Shown here in pieces: positions 62,995 through 64,000 of a stretch of 64,000 bases of DNA. The notes beneath the pieces are model-generated. The model was not told where the DNA came from. It did not search any database and saw only the letters and a program-made list of their open reading frames with translations. How positions within the stretch are numbered: the stretch's first letter is position 1; each line of letters begins with the position of its first letter. A program made the position numbers and the translations under genes. The stretch is from Christiangramia crocea (GTDB lineage: Bacteria > Bacteroidota > Bacteroidia > Flavobacteriales > Flavobacteriaceae), in contig NZ_JAJSON010000018.1 of NCBI RefSeq assembly GCF_022410465.1, positions 1 through 64,000 of the forward strand, given 5' to 3'.

Positions 62995-64000
62995 TTAATT
63001 TCCGAAATTATATATCAAAGTGATTCCAGATCTTATAGTAGTTTGAGGAAATGCCGTTGAAACCGCATATTCTGAAAAGCTATGATCGTAATAGAACCTT
63101 GCAGTAAGATTCCTGGTAAGACCATAATCAGCCGTGAAGTTAATTGCCCAGATATCCTGTCCTGAAATGGTTTGATTGTTTTCCAGGTCCAGGTAACGTA
63201 CTATCGTACGGTTCTTTCTATATGAGACATCTGCCTTAAAATTAAGATCACTGCTTAGAATTCGATTCCTGCCTCCAAGGCCTGTGGAGATCTTTAGGTC
63301 CTTAAGCCGGTACCCAAGACCTACAGTATATTCATTACCACTATATTCCGTTAGCAGGTTATTATCAAAACTAAAGGCTAAGGAACGGTCTTTTTCCATC
63401 TGTGCAAGTACCTGAATATTACCCTTCGTCTCAAAATCTATACGAGCAAGGGGGGTAAAAAGTTCAGTGAGTACTACATTAGAATAAAGAATGGGGTTTT
63501 TAAAGTCACCGGCCTGATTCAACTCCTCGGGATTCTCAGGATCGTAATCCAGATTCGTCTGGAACTGGTTCAGTGTATAATCTGATCTGTATCCATGATT
63601 TATCGAGAATCTGCGGAATTTATCCCTGAACCACTCAAATCTCATTAGACCTGTATATTTAAGAGTCCAGTTTGGCAAGGGTGTATCTCTAAAAGGCCCA
63701 AGTTTAACTTTACCCGCATCTTTCCCGGAATAAGCCGAAATAAATGCCGGAAGCAATACAGCCTGATTCGATCTTCCTATACCTCGAGGATAGCCGTCTT
63801 CATCAACATCGTTCGGGTCCAGTCCCAGTTCAGCAGCCAGCCTTCGGGCGATCTCCAGCCTGTTCTCCCTGAAGGTCTGGAAGGTTTCCGAACTGGTCTC
63901 GGTTGATTGACTGAATGCCGTTTTTATAAGAATAGTGGAAATATTGAAGTTCCCATAAGTATATGGTGTTAAAGGCTGATACTCCAGGGAAACGGGATCA
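62995..64000 (-). CDS. sprA: Type IX secretion/gliding protein SprA, C-terminal part (5' end outside window)
   Basis: The frame enters from the window edge and runs to a TAA at 62995, about 334 residues. It contains SFQNFRENR-like FQTFRENRLEIARRLAAELG, GYPRGIGRSNQAVLLPAF and SAYSGKDAGKV, the characteristic C-terminal block of SprA/SOV. It then gives barrel strands such as LPNWTLKYTGLMRFEWFRDKF and the end SGITLIYNFGN. SprA is the very large outer membrane translocon of the type IX system. Only its last part is seen here. A TTG at 63756 is merely internal. Confidence 0.95.
   Translation of the reverse strand, partial: DPVSLEYQPLTPYTYGNFNISTILIKTAFSQSTETSSETFQTFRENRLEIARRLAAELGLDPNDVDEDGYPRGIGRSNQAVLLPAFISAYSGKDAGKVKLGPFRDTPLPNWTLKYTGLMRFEWFRDKFRRFSINHGYRSDYTLNQFQTNLDYDPENPEELNQAGDFKNPILYSNVVLTELFTPLARIDFETKGNIQVLAQMEKDRSLAFSFDNNLLTEYSGNEYTVGLGYRLKDLKISTGLGGRNRILSSDLNFKADVSYRKNRTIVRYLDLENNQTISGQDIWAINFTADYGLTRNLTARFYYDHSFSEYAVSTAFPQTTIRSGITLIYNFGN

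Overview
The window looks like a stretch of a Flavobacteriaceae (Bacteroidota) chromosome. The evidence is direct: type IX secretion and gliding genes (sprA, porG, a PorP/SprF protein, a RemB-like protein), the porG-uppS-bamA-ompH-ompH gene order, Bacteroidota lipoproteins, an AT-rich genome, and several promoters of the TTG-N17-19-TAnnTTTG type used by the Bacteroidota primary sigma factor. The gene content resembles marine genera such as Gramella/Christiangramia, but that placement is inference. I saw no rRNA, tRNA, CRISPR array, prophage or insertion sequence.

Region by region. 1-4896: the N-terminal 1632 residues of a giant secreted protein with fourteen FG-GAP/VCBS-like repeats, then HYR/Ig-like modules that enclose an F-box-associated (FBA) lectin domain familiar from animal Fbs/NCCRP1 proteins. 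4897-8880: hemL, a LysM glucosaminidase lipoprotein, a PLP-dependent deaminase and a small HExxH protein. 8913-14134: a small Cys-rich protein with urocanate hydratase, a DUF4136 lipoprotein, an unusually long aromatic amino acid hydroxylase and a DUF4230 protein. 14226-14335: a candidate 22-residue mini-gene with its own terminator. 14427-25277: GSCFA, alaS, an M23-MerR-LemA-TPM-TPM operon, clpX, clpP, tig and a holin-like membrane protein. 25363-31419: a GDSL lipoprotein with a FadL-like porin, an esterase with pdxJ, and a CBS protein with nadK.

31495-39871: an envelope-biogenesis block (porG, uppS, bamA, two ompH), then murI, a PorP/SprF protein and an Nfu iron-sulfur carrier with a duplicated N-terminal domain. 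39871-45442: a palindromic repeat, a phosphate transporter fused to a PhoU-like domain, a YyaL/SSP411 protein and an MscS channel. 45450-53252: one minus-strand operon encoding a MacB-type ABC exporter with two permeases, two adaptors and a TolC-like channel, ending in tsaB. 53380-58595: a cytochrome c oxidase accessory operon (cyoE, two subunit III, subunit IV, a redox-dead thioredoxin-like protein, SCO, DUF420, a small CxxC protein). 58632-64000: a RemB-like barrel, tonB, a decayed second tonB, vanZ-like, gcvH and the 3' end of sprA.

How the genes connect: much of the window builds or uses the outer envelope. UppS supplies the lipid carrier for peptidoglycan, MurI supplies D-glutamate, BamA and the OmpH chaperones insert barrels, and PorG, PorP/SprF and SprA belong to type IX secretion, which probably exports proteins such as the FG-GAP/FBA giant. 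The most notable observations are the FBA domain in a bacterial secreted protein, the 22-codon mini-gene, and the frameshifted tonB relic.
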